A program made the position numbers and the translations under genes. Shown piece after piece: positions 50,823 to 61,955 of a stretch of DNA of 64,000 nucleotides; position 1 is the first letter of the stretch; each line of letters begins with the position of its first letter. A model generated the notes under the pieces. The model saw only the letters and a list, made by a program, of their open reading frames with translations, was not told the origin of the DNA and did no database searches. Source of the DNA: Eulemur rufifrons (lineage: Eukaryota; Chordata; Mammalia; Primates; Lemuridae); the NCBI RefSeq assembly GCF_041146395.1, contig NC_091006.1, positions 3,478,001 through 3,542,000 of the forward strand, given 5' to 3'.

Positions 50823-51229
50823 CCGTCTCCAAGGCTGTCCTGAAAGAAATCAAAGGCTGCACCTCAGTGAGGTCTTTGGCCCTGAGGAACTGCATTTCTT
50901 GTTTTCATTTGTGTTTCCTGGGCTACTGTGTGATGGATTGTCACTGCATACCTTTCCCCATCCAAATACGCTGTCAGAGCCTCATCCATTTAAGGAGATC
51001 ACCGGAGCTCTGTTTTGCATGTCGGAAAGTGTTTAACAATAAAAATTATCAAAACTCCTGTCTTTCACCACCGGAAACCACTGCTGATGTTTTCCTCCAA
51101 GGAGAAGTGGACTTGCCTGGTGTTCTTCCCCTCCCTCCACGACTCCAGCCTCCGGCCCCCTCCCAGCCCGGTGTTAATTACCGGGGCTTAAACGAAGGAG
51201 GCTGCGGGTGGGGGCGAAGCGCGCAGACG
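50823..51229. other. Unique DNA, possible element start
   Basis: The block 50985-51070 ('cattaaggagatcaccgg' region, 'gtttaacaataaaaattatc') is AT-rich and might belong to the next candidate element. No exon is supported. Confidence 0.35.
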
Positions 51230-51640
51230 AAGCCCCGTGGGTTTTCGCGAGGGGAAATTTGATCTCGGGCAAATGTCAAGGCGTTTTTGAAATCTGTGTT
51301 ATGATATCTGCTCATTGCCAGTGTACGGCTTCATCTGGATTTCATAAATATTGTATGGGGCTTCCTCGCTGCCACCTTGGCCGGCCTGGGAACACAGCAG
51401 CCACCCCCGCCGCCCCCACCCACCCCCTTAGCAATTGCAGTCTATTGCTGAGTTGTCATGAAAAGCCAATTGGTGATATTTCAATCACAATGTTCTTGTA
51501 ACAAATTCCATTCAAATTCCATTGGAAAGGGAGTTAAGGCTTTATCCTTCTGCTGGGAGAATGATATGCTAAATGTAGCTTCCTGGGGCCCTGGCAGCCA
51601 GCCAGGGCTTTGTAATTTATAACTCTCCTTCCTGGTTCTC
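51230..51640. promoter_or_regulatory. Candidate conserved non-coding element, strong
   Basis: Repeat-free sequence carries GGGGAAATTTGATCTCGGG, CATAAATATTGTATGGGG, TTAGCAATTGCAGTCTATTGC, GAAAAGCCAATTGGTGATATTTCAATCAC and CTTTGTAATTTATAACTC. CCAATTGG (51465-51472 region) is a palindromic CCAAT/E-box-like site, and TTTCAATCAC contains an ATCA-type PBX core. Flanks are GC-rich. Confidence 0.5.
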
Positions 51641-51799
51641 CAAGTGACCTTGGAACCTCCACGCTGGCGGATTTCTTAGGTTCCAAGCTGCCCTCAGTCC
51701 TCTGGTGCGATCGCTCCCCAGGTGAGCGCTCCCAGACCCACCAGGCGGGAGCTGGAGAGCAAGGATGTGAGCAGGTGCGCCCCAGAGCACGTGGCAGGT
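51641..51799. other. GC-rich spacer
   Basis: This unique GC-rich sequence separates two AT-rich candidate elements. Confidence 0.4.
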
Positions 51800-52160
51800 G
51801 ATGGGAAGATTGCTTGTTGCTGCTGACCTTTCCTCTAAAATTGCTGTCAGCCAGGAAATAGTCAAATATTGTATTTAAAGCAGGTGACAGGAGCCTCCCT
51901 CTCCAGCCCCAGCACCCAGCAGGTAATCCTGGAAAAGGAGGGGGAGGAAGGACGTGCAATTACATTCATCAGCTATTTTTGGTTGAGGAATAAACAAAAT
52001 GGTCCAAACTGCTGCCGTTACAGATTCTAGCAGGGGAGTGGCATGTAGGAAAGATTAATGTACAATTAAAACCCATGTACGGGTAAATTACAGGGTGACA
52101 GTTATCTAATGCAAACACTGCAGACGTGTAATTAAGAGGAGTTAAGGCTCTCCAGGGTGA
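51800..52160. promoter_or_regulatory. Candidate conserved non-coding element
   Basis: The block contains GTCAAATATTGTATTTAAAGC, GCAATTACATTCATCAGC, GTACAATTAAAACCC and GTGTAATTAAGAGG, followed by TTATCTAATGC. Three CAATTA/TAATTA cores occur within 250 bp of repeat-free sequence. Confidence 0.45.
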
Positions 52161-52414
52161 ATTTGCCGAGGGGAGTGCCAGGAGCTGTCTGGAGCCCAGG
52201 GGCAGGGACAAGCCGCTGGGGCCCTGGGACCGTGGGGTGGTGAGCAGGAGCTGTCTGGGATGCAGCGGGAGCCACGCTCCTCTGCTCCTGGGGGAGCCAG
52301 GTCCATTCTGCCTCCCCAGCTCTGCCGCCGTCGCTCTAAACTTCCAGCCCTTTCCGGAGCTGCCCAGGTCTCCCCCCACCCCCTCACCTTTGGCTCTGTG
52401 GCAATGAGAGCCCG
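52161..52414. other. GC-rich spacer
   Basis: This unique GC-rich sequence separates two AT-rich candidate elements. Confidence 0.4.
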
Positions 52415-52640
52415 AGGATGTCTTTTTAAAATGTTTTTAATTTCTCCTGCTTTGTCAGCTTTTTAAGGAATATGTTACATTATGTGGAAATTGGATGCTA
52501 ACAAGATTTGTATGAATAAATTAGACTCTTAACTTTTTATGTTATTACGAAATTGAAATGGACTCTAATGACAGTCAGAATTAATGTTCTGTTTCAAATA
52601 AATGCCGGGGATGTGACTGAGTTTTCGGCACATTCTCTTC
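52415..52640. promoter_or_regulatory. Candidate conserved non-coding element
   Basis: The AT-rich block contains TTTTTAAAATGTTTTTAATT, CATTATGTGGAAATTGG and TGTTATTACGAAATTGAAATGG, followed by CAGAATTAATGTTC. It is repeat-free and set between GC-rich flanks, the third such island in 1.4 kb. Confidence 0.45.
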
Positions 52641-53744
52641 TCGCCTTTCCAGCCCTTCCCATGTGGCCTTGCTTAAAAAGGGGCTGTCCCTCCTCCTTCT
52701 GGTGGCCCCCTGGTGGCCCTGTGGCACTCCAGCCCGCACCACACCTCTAGGACGCTTCCCTGCTGACCCCAGGTGGCGGACGCAGGGCTGCTCTGCCCGG
52801 ACCCTCTGTGGCCGAGGCCCCGAGGGGGCTTTGGGAATATCCACGGCTGGATGCTCCCGGAGCTTCCCCCAGCAAGAACTGCCCTGGGCCGCTGGGCGCT
52901 CCTTGCCTGCGGTCACATCCCAGCCCTCGTCCACTGGCAGGCTGATGTCAGGCACAAAGGCCTGGCTCCCTCGCCCCCATCTGGGACAGCTCTGAAGGTC
53001 CCTCTCAGCCCCAGAGTGCCCGTGGCATTGTGGTCAGCGTCTCCCTTGGCCCTCTCCTGCCCTCTGCTGCAGTCCCTCAGAGGGGGCTGTCCTGAGACCT
53101 CTCCCCAATAAACCTGGCTGCAACCTCTACCTCAGAGCCTCCAGGGACTGTCACCCCAAGATCCTGGCCCTTACGGTCTGCCAGGGGCGTCCTCTCCTGC
53201 TGGGATTGGAGTGCCCAAGGACCGGGATTCTTTCTGCTTTGGGTCCCCTTCTTGAGCCCAGGGCTGGGTGACACACGTGCTTAGCCTCAGCCCAGGTACC
53301 CCTGGGCAGGGTTCGAGCAGTAGCAGGGCCAAAGGACGCCCCCCAGATCTGGGCTGCCACACCTCGCCCTGCAGTGGGCCAGGCTCCCTGGCTCCAGGTC
53401 AGGGGCGGACTCAGAGGGATTTTCTGCAAAGAAAACCTCCATGTCTCAAAGGGCCAAGGCAGAGCAGGGGCTGGGGGGCGGCGGGGTGTTGGCACTGGTT
53501 CCCACAGCTGAGGGTGGAAGGGAAGAGGGGGCCTGGTGTAGTGGGGAGAAGGCGCATCAGGGGGCCCAGAAACTGGGGGGCTGGCATGGCTCAGGGTGGG
53601 GCCAGGCTTCAGGGCAAGGGAGTGGTGTGGCCTGGGTTGCCAGGGGACACCTGCTCCTCTGGAAGAGGACGGCAGGACACCAGCTGTCACTGCAGGAAAG
53701 AATGGGGCTCCAGGGTGGCCGGGTATTCAAATATTCAAGAACAG
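52641..53744. other. GC-rich unique DNA
   Basis: This is Pro/Arg/Gly-coding-biased in all frames without a domain. An AATAAA at 53107-53112 is isolated and not linked to any recognised gene. Confidence 0.4.
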
Positions 53745-53915
53745 GTAGATTTTTCTATGAAGTCTCTTCCCCTCTAAAGTCTGGAGACTAATTCAGAATT
53801 TAAAATCAAAGTCCTACACCGACAAAATAATATATCTGCGGATTGCATTTGGTTTCTGGGCTTGACGAATTTGGAGCCCAGAACTTCATTGTCAAGGTGA
53901 ATAATTCTCTGCCTG
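53745..53915. promoter_or_regulatory. Candidate conserved non-coding element, short
   Basis: The block contains GAGACTAATTCAGAATTTAAAATC, AAAATAATATATCTGCGG and GCTTGACGAATTTGG, followed by CAAGGTGAATAATTC. It is AT-rich and repeat-free between GC-rich flanks. Confidence 0.4.
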
Positions 53916-54355
53916 GAGGGGGCCTGGTGCCTAGTGTCTGGCCAGAGCCCCAGAAAAGGACAGTAACCTCCAAGACCACAGGCCACGGCTGCAGAGCTGT
54001 TGGGCTCGGCACTGACCGACTATGACCTCTGTCCTAGGATGTCCCCCACTCCAGGAAGGGGATCAAAGTCCTTGCCCCTGGGACTGTGGGCTTGTGGACT
54101 AGTGGCTGGACACTGCTGGCTACACTACTCCCCCCAGGGCTCTGTGTGTGAGTGGGTGGCAGAGGGCCCTACCAAAGACCCCCACTCCGCTTCTGAAGGA
54201 CCTCACCCCAGCACTCCGGCTTCTACCTTCACAAGCCCTAAAGGTGCCCTGCAGAAATGCCTTCCCATGAGGAAAAAGAAGAAAATGCAAGTCTTACCAC
54301 CCAGTGCATCCCTCCAGAACCCGCGTTCCCATACACTGTCCCCGAGACAGGGCAT
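53916..54355. other. Unique DNA
   Basis: No feature is recognised before the antisense L1M block starts. Confidence 0.4.
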
Positions 54356-55020
54356 CTGATGTTTATATCACTTTATCTGCATAACCTTGTAAGTCATATT
54401 CATTTTATAAAAATGCAATAATCTTTATGCCTCCTGCACACAACCTGTTTAATCACTTTATATATCATGAACGCCTTTCTGTGGTGATGTATCTGTTTCC
54501 ACCCCACTTTTGACACCTGTGCGGCATTCCTTCGCGTGAATTTATCATAATTTATGGAACCAGTTCCCTGTTGGACACTTTGGTGGTATTCGTTTTTGTT
54601 TTTCCAATTTTAAAGAACGTTGAAGTGAACGTTCTTGCTGTATACCTTTGTGTCATTTCAGGATAAATTCCTAGAAGTGGAATTGTTGCCTCAGAGGGTA
54701 TGCACGGTTTTGAGACTTTTAATACTTCCCGACAAATCACCTTCCAGAAAGACCTATTGGTGCATGAACGTGTCTATTTTTTCTCATAATCACACCAGCA
54801 CTGGGAATCTTCAGTTTTTTAAAAATCCTTGTCCATTTGATAGGTTAGAGAGAGGCATGATTATTGCTTTTCTTAACATAAATTTTATTTTGTATCAAAG
54901 TAATATATAGGTAATTGCAAAAGGCATAAATAATAAAAGGCTTATGACAAAGGCAGCCGGCCTCTGCTCCCTCCCTCCCCTCCTCTCTTGGGCCTGCTTC
55001 CCGGAGACAGCTACCTGTGA
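54356..55020 (-). mobile_element. Antisense L1M 3' region
   Basis: 'tgcggcattccttcgcgtgaa', 'ttatggaaccagttccctgttgg', 'ggataaattcctagaagtggaattg' and 'cagcactgggaatcttcag' follow the antisense L1 3' region in order. The tail at 54870-54960 is a LINE-like AT-rich patch. Confidence 0.7.
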
Positions 55021-55474
55021 CTCTTCAAGCTGTTTCTCCAGCGAGCATTACAGCACCACCTCTTGTGTGTCTACACAACAGCGTGCACTGTGGAGGAAAC
55101 CGCCAGCCGGTTGCACCAGCATCGTTTATCGAAACTTCACTCTTTGCTTGCTGGTGTTTCAATGCCAACTTTATCATTTGCTTAATTCTTGTATTTACTC
55201 TGGACTCTTCTGTCCTAGTCTGTCTATTCTAGGACCAGAACCCACACGTTTTTAATATCTTCGTGGGCAAGTGCCCTCTCGTTACCGTCCTTGTGTGATA
55301 TCACATTGTTATTCTTTTAGGTGCCCTTGGGAAGTAGAGTCGGGTTCAGCTGATATCCAATAGCGATTTGTGTTGGGATAGATTTTCATTTAGAGATAAA
55401 TTTAGGATAAATTGACAAATAAATTGACTTCTTTACTGTATTTATTATATGTTACCATATGGAGTCTTCTGACC

Positions 55475-55620
55475 TGAATCATTTACTCAAAAAATATTTA
55501 TTGAGAACGAAGCGTGTGTCAGGTACTGTTGTAGGCATTGGGGGACACGTCAGGAAACAGTAGAAGAAGATCCCGGCCTCTTTGGAGCCAACAGTCTAGC
55601 AAGACAGTGAGCACTTCTAT
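55475..55620 (-). repeat. L2/MIR-superfamily 3'-end remnant
   Basis: 'catttactcaaaaaatatttattgag', 'gtgtgtcaggtactgttgtaggc' and 'ggagccaacagtctagc' match the reverse complement of that 3' end. Confidence 0.5.
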
Positions 55621-56374
55621 GCTGGATATGCTCCAATTAAACCATGTAGTGTTAGAACACGGTAGCTGCTTTGAAAGGCCAGGTGAGGTAAGAGGGATTG
55701 AAGTGTGGAGTGGGGGCAGTGATCTTAGAACACTTTATTCTGACCATATTCCCATCTCATATCTTTCGTTGTCTAATTTCAGTGCCATGTTGTTGATACA
55801 CTCCCCAATTTTAAAAAATCATTATTACCGTTGATTATTTCAATTTACAGCCGTTTCGCAGTTTCTCTGTTCATCCTTGGTTGTTGTATCTTCCTCTTTC
55901 TTTCTGAATTTCATTTCCAACTGCCTCACATACCCTTTAGTAGTTACTTTAGGGAAGGTCCGTGTCAACTCTCTTGGCCCTTGTTCATTTATGATTTTGC
56001 TCTTGAGAGTTGAGCTGGGTATAGAATTCTGGGAGGATGAGTCTTCTCTTTTAGCCCTTTGAAGACCTGTTCCATTGTTTTCTGGTCCCCACTGCTCCTC
56101 AGAGAAGACAGGAGTTAGTCTGTCAGTCCTTTGTGGATAATGTCTTTCTCTCTGGCTGTTTTTGTGATTTTTTCTTAGTTTGGATATTCCTCCAGCTTCA
56201 CTGAGATGTATCTAGGTATATAGTTTTATTTTTCCTACTTGGAAGTTGAATCACTTATTCAATCTTAGGACTCATAGGTTTCTTAAATTCTGAAAATTTT
56301 TTCAGTCATGGTCTCTTGAAATAATTCCTTTCCCCGGTTCTCAGCATGAGCCTTTGAAATGCCAGTCACATGTA

Positions 56375-56625
56375 TGAAGGACAGTATAGCATGGTGGTTA
56401 AGAACATGGACTCAGGAGATGGCTGCTTGGATTTGACTTCTACTCCAACACTTAATAGCTGGGGAAAATTACTTACACTCTGTTCCTCAGTTTACTCATC
56501 TGTATGGGGGATAATAATATTACCAAACTCTTAGGTTAGTCTGAGAATTAAATGAGCTAATATGTGTAAAGTGCTTAAAAGAACTCTTGGCACATGGTCA
56601 GCTCTATAACCTCATAATTAGTATT
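56375..56625 (+). repeat. MIR SINE, near full length
   Basis: It reads 'cagtatagcatggtggttaagaacatggactc', 'cttaatagctggggaaaattactt', 'cctcagtttactcatctgtat', 'gagaattaaatgagctaat' and 'gtaaagtgcttaaaagaac'. It therefore covers the tRNA-like head, the core and the 3' LINE-like end. Confidence 0.85.
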
Positions 56626-58206
56626 CCCTGGAATGCTTCAGAGACCCTGCACTGACACCAACATGTTTGCCTAAAGGTCATTACTGGAAGTTATGGAAGG
56701 TGCCTCACTGCATTTCTGTCCCTGGGGATGCATTTCTGCCAGAGGCTCCATTATTCGTGTGATTTTGCATCTTCTCATTCTATTCTCTTCCTTGTAACCT
56801 CAGGCTCGTGTTTTCCCTGTGTGCATTCCGGGTGATCATGTCACACTCATCTGGAGCACAACATCTCCTAGTTCATTAATCTGCTCTTATACCAGTAATG
56901 TGTTTTTAATTTCAACCACTATATTTTGCATTTCTAGAAATTTTATGGAGATCTTTCAAGTCTGCATGCTTATTTGTGTAGTTTCCTGTTCTTTCATTAT
57001 TGCTTTTATTCTTTCTTTTGCTCACTTAATTTAAAACACAAATCTTAACAGATAATAAATAAATGAATATACATCAGGTTTTCCCATCATCTCAGGCTCT
57101 AGTCTTTCTGCTTGTTTATCCACTGGTTTTTCCTCATGGTCAATCATTTCCTTTGGTGGATTATAATTTCTATATAATATTCTGGGGAAGCAGAAATCAT
57201 CCAAACTAATATAAGATTGGTGATTTTTTTTTTTTAATGGTAGTCCTGTGTTTCCTGATTGGAAAAGTGTTGCTTCAGAGCATTTCAAAAATTGTTTCTG
57301 CTGGGGGCTCCTGTGAATGCATCAGTTTGGGACCTATTTTTCCCATTACTTCTATACGTGGGTTTTCTAGCTGCACTGAGTAGGTGGCGTAAATTTGGGC
57401 TCCACAGCTGTGGTGCAGGCTTGGGATTTCCCTTCTCTCTGGAGGTCTTTCCCCTTCCCTGGGAGCTTTTGTATTTTCCCACAGACAGGGGCTGAGTTTT
57501 CTAGGCTTCTGTTTCACTGAGGTAGAGCCTCATAGAGCCCTGGCTTTGCACAAGAGCGCAGCTCCAATTCCTCATCTTCCGAGGGCACAGGCTGACTCCC
57601 CTGTGGCACCAAGGCCCCAGGTCCTGGCCTGCGGGGCCGCTGTCTGCTGTTCAGGGCTTCCAGGCACCGGCTGCCAGTTCTTGCATCTCTTCATTTTTTG
57701 CACCTGAGAATTTCCTTTTCTTTCCTTCAAGCTTAACTATACGTTTAATTCTTTTATACCATATTCTATCCAGCATTTCTGTATGTTTGGAGCTGGGCAT
57801 GGTGATGGTGGGGGCTGGGCGTGTCTGCCATGATCTTTCATTTAGGATTTTTGCATCTATAGCGACAAGCAAGATTTGGTCTGTGATTTTGTTTTCGTTT
57901 CGTCTTTAGCAGGTTTTGGTACCAGGGTTATGTGTTATTCATAAAATTAATTAGGAAGGTTTTTTTTTTTCCCTTTCCTTATCCTCTGGAACATTTTTAA
58001 ATAGCAGAGAAAATTTCCGTTCCTTGGAGGTTTGAAACTGCAGATACTGCCTTTGGGGGTGGGGATGATTGTTTTCCACACTTATTTTCTATTCAGCTTT
58101 TCAACTTCGTAAATCAGTTTGTATCACTTTTGCTTCCCTAGACTATTATACATTTAATCAAAATTTTAAAATTTATTAGCATAGAGTTCTATGCACTATA
58201 CTTATG

Positions 58207-58565
58207 GTTTTGTTTTTTTTTTTTTTTTTTTTTTTTTTGTTGAGACAGAGTCTCACTTTGTTGCCCAGGCTAGAGTGAGTGCCGTGGCATCAGCTTAGCT
58301 CACAGCAACCTCAGACTCCTCGGCTTAAGCGATCCTACTGCCTCAGCCTCCCGAGTAGCTGGGACTACAGGCATGCGCCACTATGCCCGGCTAATTTTTT
58401 GTATATATATATATTTTTAGTTGTCCATATAATTTCTTTCTATTTTTAGTAGAGACGGGGTCTCGCTCTTGCTCAGGCTGGTCTCGAACTCCTGACCTCG
58501 AGCAATCCTCCCGCCTCGGCTTCCCAGAGCGCTAGGATTACAGGCGTGAGCCACCGCGCCCGGCC
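58207..58565 (-). mobile_element. Strepsirrhine-type Alu SINE, antisense
   Basis: A poly-T run of about 27 residues heads two full arms with the middle insertion (tatatatatatttttagttgtcc, then atataatttc) and ends in ccgcgcccggcc. The flanks repeat a TACTTATG(G/T)TTT sequence at 58199 and 58568. The long poly-T and low divergence suggest a fairly recent insertion. Confidence 0.93.
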
Positions 58566-60044
58566 TGTACTTATGTTTTAATAATTTTTTTGCATCTCTG
58601 CTTATATCTCTTTCTCGTTAATGTTGTTTTTCTCTCTTTTCTTGCTGAGACTTTACCAGAGATTTGTCTATTTTCTTGGCCTTTTCTAAGAAACAACTGT
58701 TGAATTTATTTATTCATCCTACTGTTGAACTCTTTTAAAAATCAGTGTTTCCTTCTGTGTCTTTAATACCTTGTTAAGGTTTATAATCTTGCTATTCTTC
58801 CAATTTTTTAAAGTTGAATGTCCAGGTCATTTATTATCTTTTCTCTTTAAGAATAAAACACTAAAACTAATAAAGTTCCCTCTGAGTACAGTTCTGGCCA
58901 CATTCCATACGTTTTGGTATGCATAAATGGTCATTATCATAACTTTTCATCGTCTAAAATTGCTATTTTTATTTCCTCTTTGATACAAGAGAAGTATTCA
59001 GGAGGGTACTTTAAAGCTTTTCATTTTTTCTTTTGTTATTAATAATTTCTAGTTAGGTAGTGACGTATCCCATACATTTTTAAAAAACTGCTATCTTTTC
59101 ATGACATTTCAAATGTTGCTGATTGTAATGCACACCATTAATTTTTATACTACTAAGAAAGAAAAAAAAATGTTGCTAGTTAAACTGTAACATCCCATCA
59201 ATTATAAGAAACATCCTGGTTTTGAAGATGATGTAAAAAAATAAAGTATATCTTAGAATGTATGAAATATAGAGTTTTATTTGTCCATAAATTTAAGTGC
59301 ATTGTGGTCAAGGAATGTGATCTGTAGTGTATTAGTCCTTCCTAACACGTCATATAATAACCTGGTATGTGGTATGTGGTCAGTTTTTATAAATATTACA
59401 AGTGCTTGAAAAACATTTATCTATTTATAATGTATCATTATTTACCTTTTACAATGTGTCTTCTCTATGTTCTGGTTATAGGAATACATATACATTTCTA
59501 TACCTTCTATACATTATATACACATATATCACATGGGCATATATAAAATCAGTGTTGAAATTTTGCTTTTTAAATCTTCTATATGCTTGATAATTTTTTT
59601 ATTGCTTAATCTTTCCATTTCTGAGTGAGAACTGTTAAAATCTACTCTGATGGCAGATGTGTTCATTTTCCTTGTGATGGCCACTGTTTGCTTTATATAT
59701 TTTGAAGCTCTGTTGTTAGATGCCTACAAGTTCCTGTTACACCTTTTTTGAGACTGTTCTTTTTCTTACTGTGTTGCACCCCTCCTTATCCCATTAATGC
59801 TTTTTTTGCCTTCAATTCAATTTTATCTGATGATAATATCGCAATGTCAGCTTCCCTTTGGTTAGTGCTTCCTGGCCATTCCAGTGTCATCCACTTCTAC
59901 AGCCTTTCTGTGTTGCTCTTGTTAGGATTTTCCACCCAGACTGACGGTCTTCATCTCTTGGTGCGTGGCAAGCCGTACGCCAGCTCCATGTGTATAAGTG
60001 CCTGGTTCTGATGGCAGCAGAAAAAATAAGCAAGAGTGGGGCTG

Positions 60045-60240
60045 GGGAGCCAGGATGCCAGGGCTCAATCCTGGCACACATTCCTTAACCTCTTGGGGCC
60101 TCAGTTTCCCCATCTGTAAATTATGACAATAGTACCTAGCTCATGGGCTTGTTTTGAGGATTAAATGAGCCAATGCATGCAAAATGCTTAGATCACAGCT
60201 TGGCATATATCAAGCAATCAGGAAATGTCAGATGGGTTTA
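60045..60240 (+). repeat. MIR SINE
   Basis: 'cagggctcaatcctggcac', 'taacctcttggggcctcag', 'tttccccatctgtaaattatgac' and 'aggattaaatgagccaatgcatg' form a clear sense MIR. Confidence 0.85.
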
Positions 60241-61059
60241 ATTCTCTGATATTTATTGTCATATTTTGGGTTTACTTCTGTTACCTTATTTGTGACTTCT
60301 CTTTTATACTCTCCTTTCTTGTGCTTGGTCCAATTTTATTTCTTTTTTCTCTGCTGATTTGAAAACTCTAGATTTTTTTTCTACCGTTATTTTTGGCACC
60401 CATAAAATGTTAACATACATATTTAACTATAAATTTTTTAGCAAGTCTAAAGTTATTATCTCTGTCATCCTCCAAAACAAGCAAGGACCTTCACACACCA
60501 CAACTACACACTGCAGATTCTCTCCTGCCTTCGTTAGTGTTATCACTGAGAATTTTTTCCACCTTAATACAAAAAAAAGGATTACTAATATTTACAGTCA
60601 ATAGTTCATTAAATTTACTAATAAATTCTACCGATGTTCATGTTATTTTTAAATCTCTTTATTTCTGGATACATTTTTCTTCTTGCCAAAATGTATCCTT
60701 TAGTAAGTGTTTCCATTATTTAAATGGCAAACCCTCTTAGTTTGGGATGTCTGAAAATGTCTCTATTTTGCCTCATTCTTTAATAATTGAATAGGATGAC
60801 CTATACTTTCCTGTAGCACTTTAAAAATATCATATTACTCCATTGTCTCCTGGGCATCTCTAGATGCTAAAATGGTTGCTGTTGGTCTAACTGTTGGTGG
60901 CATCTGTCTGTCTTGTCTTCCTGGAAACTTTAAGGTCTTTCTCTCTGTTTTGGAAGTTTTACTAAGACGGGTGAATTTATTTATTTGCACCCTATTTAGC
61001 ACTTTGAGTACATTTTCAATATAAGGAAACATGTATATCTTCAATACTGGAACATTCTT

Positions 61060-61398
61060 TTTTTTTTTTTTTTTTTTTGAGACAGAGTCTCACTCTGTTG
61101 CCCGGGCTAGAGTGAGTGCCGTGGCGTCAGCCTAGCTCACAGCAACCTCAAACTCCTGAGCTCAAGGGATCCTCCTGTCTCAGCCTCCCGAGTAGCTGGG
61201 ACTACAGGCATGTGCCACCATGCCCGGCTAATTTTTTCTATATATATTTTTAACTGTCCATATAATTTCTTTCTATTTTTAGTAGAGGTGGGGTCTCGCT
61301 CTTGCTCAGGCTGGTCTCGAACTCCTGAGCTCAAACGATCCGCCCACCTCGGCCTCCCAGAGTGCTAGGATTACAGGCGTGAGCCACCGCGCCCGGCC
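61060..61398 (-). mobile_element. Strepsirrhine-type Alu SINE, antisense
   Basis: It is a full element with a 17-bp duplication AATACTGGAACATTCTT at 61043-61059 and 61399-61415. The middle insertion reads tatatatatttttaactgtcc. The arms are very close to those of the 20335-20684 copy, so both probably come from one subfamily. Confidence 0.95.
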
Positions 61399-61415
61399 AA
61401 TACTGGAACATTCTT

Positions 61416-61790
61416 ATCCGTGATCCACTCAGTTTATCGGTTTTTCTACCAATACCCCACTGTCTTCTAGAACTCCATATCAGATGACTAGCGTGATTCT
61501 TTTTAACAGTTGCTTAGGATTCCAGAGTTTGGATTTATTTACATTTAAACATTTATTTAATAATTTAAACACTCTACTAATGGACATTTATATTTTTCTA
61601 CTTTTTTCTATTACAAACAGTGCTGTAGCCAACATTTTCATTCTCTCTTTTTTTTGTTAGATTCTGTTTTTATTGCACCCTGGTTAGGTATTGACTTCTA
61701 TTGGGATTTTTTATTCCTGTAGTCTAGTGTAAGCCCATTTTTCTAACTGGTCTGTGGGTGATCGAGAAAATCATGTTCTGTTTGCTGTGC
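61416..61790 (-). mobile_element. Antisense L1M fragment
   Basis: 'tctaccaataccccactgtcttc' and 'ctactttttttctattacaaacag'-like sequence match antisense L1 3' segments. It is decayed. Confidence 0.5.
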
Positions 61791-61794
61791 ACAA

Positions 61795-61955
61795 AGGTGC
61801 GAGAGGGAGCGCCAGATTTTATCAGTCAAATACTTAATAGTCTCACTTAATTTTGCTCGTGTAACTTGTTCCTTTAAAACTCGTTAGGACCTTGACGCCG
61901 CCGGGGCATCTGTCAAGGCTCTTTTCGCCCTAATGGTTTGCTTTGCAGACTCAGG
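61795..61955. promoter_or_regulatory. Candidate conserved non-coding element
   Basis: The repeat-free block contains GCCAGATTTTATCAGTCAAATAC, CTTAATTTTGCTCGTG and CATCTGTCAAGGC, followed by CGCCCTAATGG. TATCAGTCA and CTGTCAA are TALE-homeodomain-like cores. It borders GC-rich unique DNA. Confidence 0.4.

Larger units (their letters stand above)
55021..57880 (-). mobile_element. Decayed antisense L1M sequence with insertions
   Basis: T-rich sequence such as 'gagctgggtatagaattctggg', 'cctttgaagacctgttccattg', 'ttcactgagatgtatctagg' and 'catggtctcttgaaataattcc' matches antisense old L1 5'/ORF1-region order. An L2/MIR-type piece lies at 55475-55620 and a MIR at 56375-56620. 57400-57660 is more GC-rich and unassigned. 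Boundaries are approximate. Confidence 0.55.
57881..61042 (-). mobile_element. Long antisense L1M with nested insertions
   Basis: The order 'attcataaaattaattaggaagg', 'gtctattttcttggccttttc', 'aagttccctctgagtacagttctgg', 'gcattgtggtcaaggaatgtgatc', 'tatattttgaagctctgttgttag', 'atctgatgataatatcgcaatgtcagc' and the 60640-60960 part follow the antisense strand of L1 from ORF2 towards ORF1. An Alu (58207-58565) and a MIR-like piece (60045-60235) interrupt it. It spans roughly 2.6 kb of L1 sequence but has no intact frame. Confidence 0.7.

Noticed and set aside
50040..50895. Long open frames on both strands (up to 250 residues)
   Set aside because: They are translations of the simple repeat (Gly-Trp-Asp-Gly or Pro-Ser-His runs), with several overlapping frames open at once.
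53107..53112. AATAAA as a gene 3' end
   Set aside because: No upstream exon or downstream GT-rich element could be linked to it.
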